A stretch of DNA of 64,000 bases, from positions 16,715,724 through 16,779,723 of the forward strand of contig NC_053114.1 in assembly GCF_010015445.1 (NCBI RefSeq), given 5' to 3'. Below are positions 59,565-64,000 of this stretch, one piece after another. The position numbers and the translations under genes are program-made. The notes beneath the pieces are model-generated. The model saw only the letters and a program-made list of their open reading frames with translations, ran no database searches and was not told the DNA's origin. The stretch is from Perca fluviatilis (taxonomy: Eukaryota > Chordata > Actinopteri > Perciformes > Percidae). Each line of letters begins with the position of its first letter. Within the stretch, counting starts at the first letter, position 1.

Positions 59565-60983
59565 CATTGACGCTAAAGGGACACATTGGATTTGCTTTAC
59601 ACCTAAGCAATATATGCTTTTATGACCTGCTGTAGTGATGATGATGATGATGACGCCAGACCTATGGACAGTGAACTCCACTTGCTGGCTATCAAAGACT
59701 GGAAACGGTTGACCTTAACCAACACAAACCCAGGCTAATGTTTTACAAAGTAAAATGAATTCCTCTTCAGGTCAGATCAGGTTGTTCCACAAAACCTCAT
59801 TTTTATAGCCAAAATGAGAGCTGAACTAGAAAACTGATTTGATGTGATTTTCTTTAATTGATAGACTGTGTTTTTCTCACTAACAATGGAACTTGCAGTA
59901 GTCTTTACATCCCTAGACTAGATCTGTGAATAACCCCTAAGATAACTTGTAAATCTGATAGTTACTAATTATTCTGTCTTTGTTTTTTTAGCCTTCACAA
60001 CTTTGTCTTGCTCATGACGAACAAGAAACAAAGCTAATGTCAGATACTATATCCACACCTAACATTAGTCAATCCACACACCTCCACATATACAAAAGGC
60101 CGGAACAAATAAAAACCAACAAGACAAAAAACACTGACTCACTAAATGTTTAACTAGTGTGAAAAGATGACATCAGTCCACACCTTCAGTCTTCCCATTT
60201 CTATCTGGGCCACAACCTCAGGGGGAACTGGCCTTCTTGCCCAGACAGTGTTCCCTCACTGTTGTTCTAATACTAGTCAAACATTATTTTGAATGGCCAA
60301 ACTCAATAGTGGCCTGGCAGTGTAAATATTAGCAGAGCACACAGAGAAGCAGGAGTTGCTATGTGTGTATCTGTGTGCTAAGTGTCGTTTCTCTGTCAGC
60401 TATGTCTACACAGTACACAGCAGTGACAATAAAGTTGGTAAAGACAAAAAGAAAGGGTAAGAGAAAACGGAGAAAGGAATTCAGGCTCATTCTGGCCTGA
60501 GGCACATCCTTGTTTAACAAAGAAAGACATTTGATTCTGCTGCAGTCAGTGTTGGTCACAAATTCTTGCCATTATCTTTGCTATGTCTATTTAGTCTCAC
60601 ACTTATTGTGACAGATCAACGCAGCTGTTGAGCTTTGTTGAGAAAAGTTATGGTACTGTGCCAACAGTCTGTTCCTAGAAGTCACCAAGTAGCCTACATA
60701 AACAAGATCTGCGCTGGTGCTTTGTAAACAAAAGCACTCATTGCAGCTTCCGCACATCTGTTGAAGATTTTGTGCAACAAGTTCACTGACCATCAGTTCA
60801 TCAGCAAAGTCATGGACTCTCTAATCACTGATGTTCTCTGGTAATTTGCCATGACAAACGTAGAAATGGCTTTGTTTACTCATCCCTGGGGAGAAGTTTG
60901 TTTAGTGGCAGGTCAAACTGGTGTTAAAGGAAATGGTCTACCTTGAATCATGACTGTCAGTATCCGCAGTCATTGCCCCTTCC
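59565..60983. other. Intergenic sequence, nothing recognised
   Basis: Contains a short GATGAT run near 59,638. No gene or element boundary is supported. Confidence 0.5.
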
Positions 60984-61644
60984 TAGCCGCTTTCTGATCA
61001 GAGAGATTTTTGCAGTTCCTAGAACATAACGTTCCTATAACCCTTTTTTTCTCGTGTTCCGACTGTACCAATTTGGGGATTATTAAGTTCCTCTGACTGC
61101 AGTTCCTGTAACTCTTTCAGCTCCTACTACAGGGGAGGGTCTTTTCCCTTTTCCACATAGGAACCCTTAGTGACCTAGCACCGTCTGAAACACAAACCGT
61201 ACATATTCTTCGCTGTCTGTTGCAATTCGCCCACGTATGCTAACTCATAAGACAAACATCACGCATTCAACCAGCTAATTGTTAATGCTAGTTAAACTTA
61301 CCCGTTGTTTTGTTTGCCTCTGCTCTTCTATCTTCTTCCATCATATTAATTAGGATCATATTACGCTGGAGCCTTCGTCTTCTGTGTTTCTCTGTTAAGT
61401 ACTCCAGCCTAGTCTTTAAACGCCGCCGTTCAAACTCTGTTTATTCTTTACTGTAGCAATAAAGTCAAGACTGTTGCCGTGCTTGCATCACTCCCTTACC
61501 CCTCCTACCAGTTCCTATGGCCACTTGGCCAGTGCAAATGCAAATGGCAAAACCGGTTTTGGGGGAGAGTAGTTAGTAGAACTGTTGAGAAGTGGACTGT
61601 TCCTATAACTACGTTCCTGTAACTACTTGGTCGGAAAGCGGCTA
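60984..61644. mobile_element. MITE with TAGCCGCTTTC ends
   Basis: The left end TAGCCGCTTTCTGATCAGAG and the right end CTTGGTCGGAAAGCGGCTA are inverted. Internal GTTCCTATAAC and AGTTCCTGTAACTAC words recur near both ends. No clear target duplication, so the superfamily is open (PIF/Harbinger is one option). Confidence 0.65.
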
Positions 61645-64000
61645 AAGATCTAACCTTGAAAATCAGTGAATGAAAAATTGGTAATAGAGCTCATTTACAC
61701 TGTATATTAACTACTTATTATAGTGTAATTGTTACTTAGCTTATATTTCAGACTGCTTATGATAATAAAAAAGTAACCAGAAACCTTGCGCACTGTTAGT
61801 CACTTGTAATTACTTTTATTTAGTTACAGTGTTTCGGTCAGTAGAACTTCATATTTTGGTAGATTGGTTGGATAAAGAGAGATGTTGGTTCCATATACTT
61901 AAATCAAGGCTAGAGCTATATGGATAAATGATCCAGGTAAATATATCAGGCATTATTGGCTTATCAGCTTGTCTACTGATAAATGACAAAAAATTCCAGT
62001 ACGGAAATGCCAAAACTCTGTATATGTCAGTATATGTACATACACATCTTGGTAACAATTATTTAAAAAACTAATTTGACAGATCCTTACTAAAAACCTT
62101 TTATGTTACATGTTTATAGGATAAAATATTATAGGAAGAATCACAGCGGTGGAGAACTTTGCTGTTCACTGTTAGTTGAAAAAGAAATAGAAAGAGCAGC
62201 TTTGAAAATGTTTGCAGTTTTATCTCAGGAGAAATGGATGGGGAGTACAAGCCTCTTCAGCTGGTTAAGATGCATTCTCTTGAAATACTGTTTGTTCTGG
62301 GCACAGACACAAAACACCAGTGTAAGTAATGGGTTTGGAAAGCAAATTAACAAACAGGCTAATATTGACTGTAGTTTTGTGTTTGTTTATTTGTGCCATA
62401 TGGGCCTGCTGTTCATGCCAAACAAGATTTATCTCACTTTTTGTGTATATAGTTGTTTTTAATCAAAGGTTTTACATTTTACCAAAGCCAGAATTGCAGT
62501 TAATGATCAGTTAATGTTATTGTTGATTAATTTAATAAATGATCTAAACTGTTCCCCAAGAATATGGTTCTTTCTATCTGTTACTGGGCATTACTGAGTA
62601 GGATTTAATGCTGCTTTTCATATTCATATACAGGCACCAGCTAATCAGCTTGTTGAGCTGCTACAGCCTGAGGAGTTTATCAAGCAGACAGTGCTTATTA
62701 TCCCACTCTAAGTTTGGATGTCAAAACTGATACAGGCATTGTACATACATTACACCCTCAGGGTGCTGTAGAAATGCTTACCTGGTCTTGCTCTTGGCCA
62801 TAGGGCCTTACCTGTCCATTTTTGTAGCTTCAATTTAAGCCCCAGGCTTCTCACTTTAAACCTGTGCTGACATGCTGCATTTGTCATACATTTAGCAGTT
62901 CCAGCAGGTCAGTTTCAAGAACTTTAACATTGGAGGACAGTACCAGTATTCTCTAGTCTGCCTCCTTTTGTATGTGTGAGCCTGGTTGTTCATGCGTCAC
63001 TCTGTGTTGTATGTGCATGTGTATGTGGTCTGCATCTCCAAAGAGAGAATGCCAGACACTGAGGCATGGCCTTGGGCTCATTCTCATGCAGGCCCATGGT
63101 GTGGAGCTGAGGCTAGGAGATAATTGCTTCTCTGAGGAGTGGATGGCCTGGGAGCTTTCTTCATCTACTGGTGCCAGCCACCAAGCTGTCCATCATATGG
63201 GCCTGATGACTGAGGAGAAACAAAGGCTATTAGCAGTGTATGTGCACAGCTGCCACACAAGCATACAGAATTAACTTAAACATAACTCGCTTGCATACAA
63301 AGTGAGACGCAGGCAAATACAGCATCAACACTATCCTTGTGTTTTTCTTCGCTTCCCTTCCCATTATCATCCTCCCTCCCCTCCTCTTCCTGTGCTTTCT
63401 AATCTCACTTCACACCTGCTGTCTCTGACATACATGTTTCCCCTGAGAGAAGAGAGTGAAGCTTGAGTGAAGGGCTAAGGCTTGGTGTGGGAGGTGGAGA
63501 GGGGGAGACAGATTGAGCCTTTTTTATACCAGACCTCCCTGTGGCTTTAGTTTGGGCTTCAAAGATGGGGTGTATCCACCCACAGGGCAACATTGGTGCA
63601 GGGTAAAGCCAAAAGGGGGTGTGTTAATCAAAATGGACATCACAGATTTGTGATTTGTTTTTCTTTGTTTTTTATAATGCTTAAATGCTTTTTAAAATAC
63701 ATATAGACAAATACCAAAAGAAAGGCGTTAGGATGCAGTTGGTTGTATAGTTGGGTCATTGTTGAATAATTTTCAGAATATGTTTGCATTTGGGATTTTA
63801 CTCAATCAAAGGTAGTTAATACATTATCCATGTGTTAACCTGAGATCGTTGAACCTTTAGTTGTAATATAGTTTTGTATTCAAATGAAATATCTAACTAA
63901 GAGTAGAGATGTGAGTCCTCCTACTCCTGGTTGATTGGCATGAATTTGACACTTGTGTGTATTTCAGGTCCCTCCACAGGGCATGGAGCTCTAATGAGGG
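61645..64000. other. Intergenic or intronic sequence; possible acceptor at the edge
   Basis: No exon is supported. At the right edge a pyrimidine-rich stretch ends in tgtatttcag (63,959-63,968), followed by GTCCCTCCACAGGGCATGG. This could be an exon start of a gene continuing beyond the window. Two of the three frames stay open for the 32 bases available, which is too little to decide. Confidence 0.25.

Overview
The window is vertebrate nuclear DNA, most likely from a teleost and probably a spiny-rayed fish. The evidence is small exons with GT/AG boundaries, long AT-rich introns, abundant (AC)n, (GACA)n and (TA)n microsatellites, tRNA-derived SINEs, Tc1, hAT and TTAA-type DNA transposons, and one Ty3/gypsy element. 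Nothing in it looks prokaryotic.

The only confidently identified host gene is the 3' part of kif23 (mitotic kinesin-like protein 1, MKLP1/CHO1) on the + strand, about 117-10,256. Nine exons are placed from codon phase, splice sites and similarity to the remembered mammalian protein. They cover the end of the coiled coil, the alternatively spliced CHO1-type exon, the Aurora B/14-3-3 site region, the basic RKRRS site and a short basic C-terminus. Three of these exons (4601-4891, 10077-10117, 10241-10256) lack a useful open frame of their own and were found by following splice phase. The 3' UTR runs to an AATAAA near 10,820. The motor domain lies upstream of the window.

From about 11 kb to 64 kb there is no host coding gene I can support. 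A possible non-coding or 5' exon (15,285-15,383) follows a TAACGTTA-rich stretch that contains a perfect 60-bp palindrome. Several stretches (21.8-22.0, 25.7-26.1, 30.4-30.8 kb) look like conserved non-coding sequence by eye. In mammals KIF23 is followed by RPLP1 and then the gene-poor TLE3 region, so a regulatory gene desert is plausible here, but this is inference.

The rest is a dense landscape of mobile elements whose boundaries can often be fixed to the base from target-site duplications. They include at least six TTAA-flanked MITEs, several hAT elements with 8-bp duplications, two full-length but broken Tc1-type elements (one DD34E, one DD38E), a TA-flanked MITE, tRNA-derived SINEs and a decayed Ty3/gypsy retrotransposon. 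Nesting is a strong theme: a 2.65-kb transposon inside a SINE-like repeat, a gypsy element inside a hAT MITE, a BED-finger hAT inside the DD38E Tc1, a hAT inside a TA-flanked MITE, and a hAT plus a Tc1 inside a fold-back element bounded by inverted minisatellite arrays (53.1-57.1 kb). That last composite is the least explained structure in the window.
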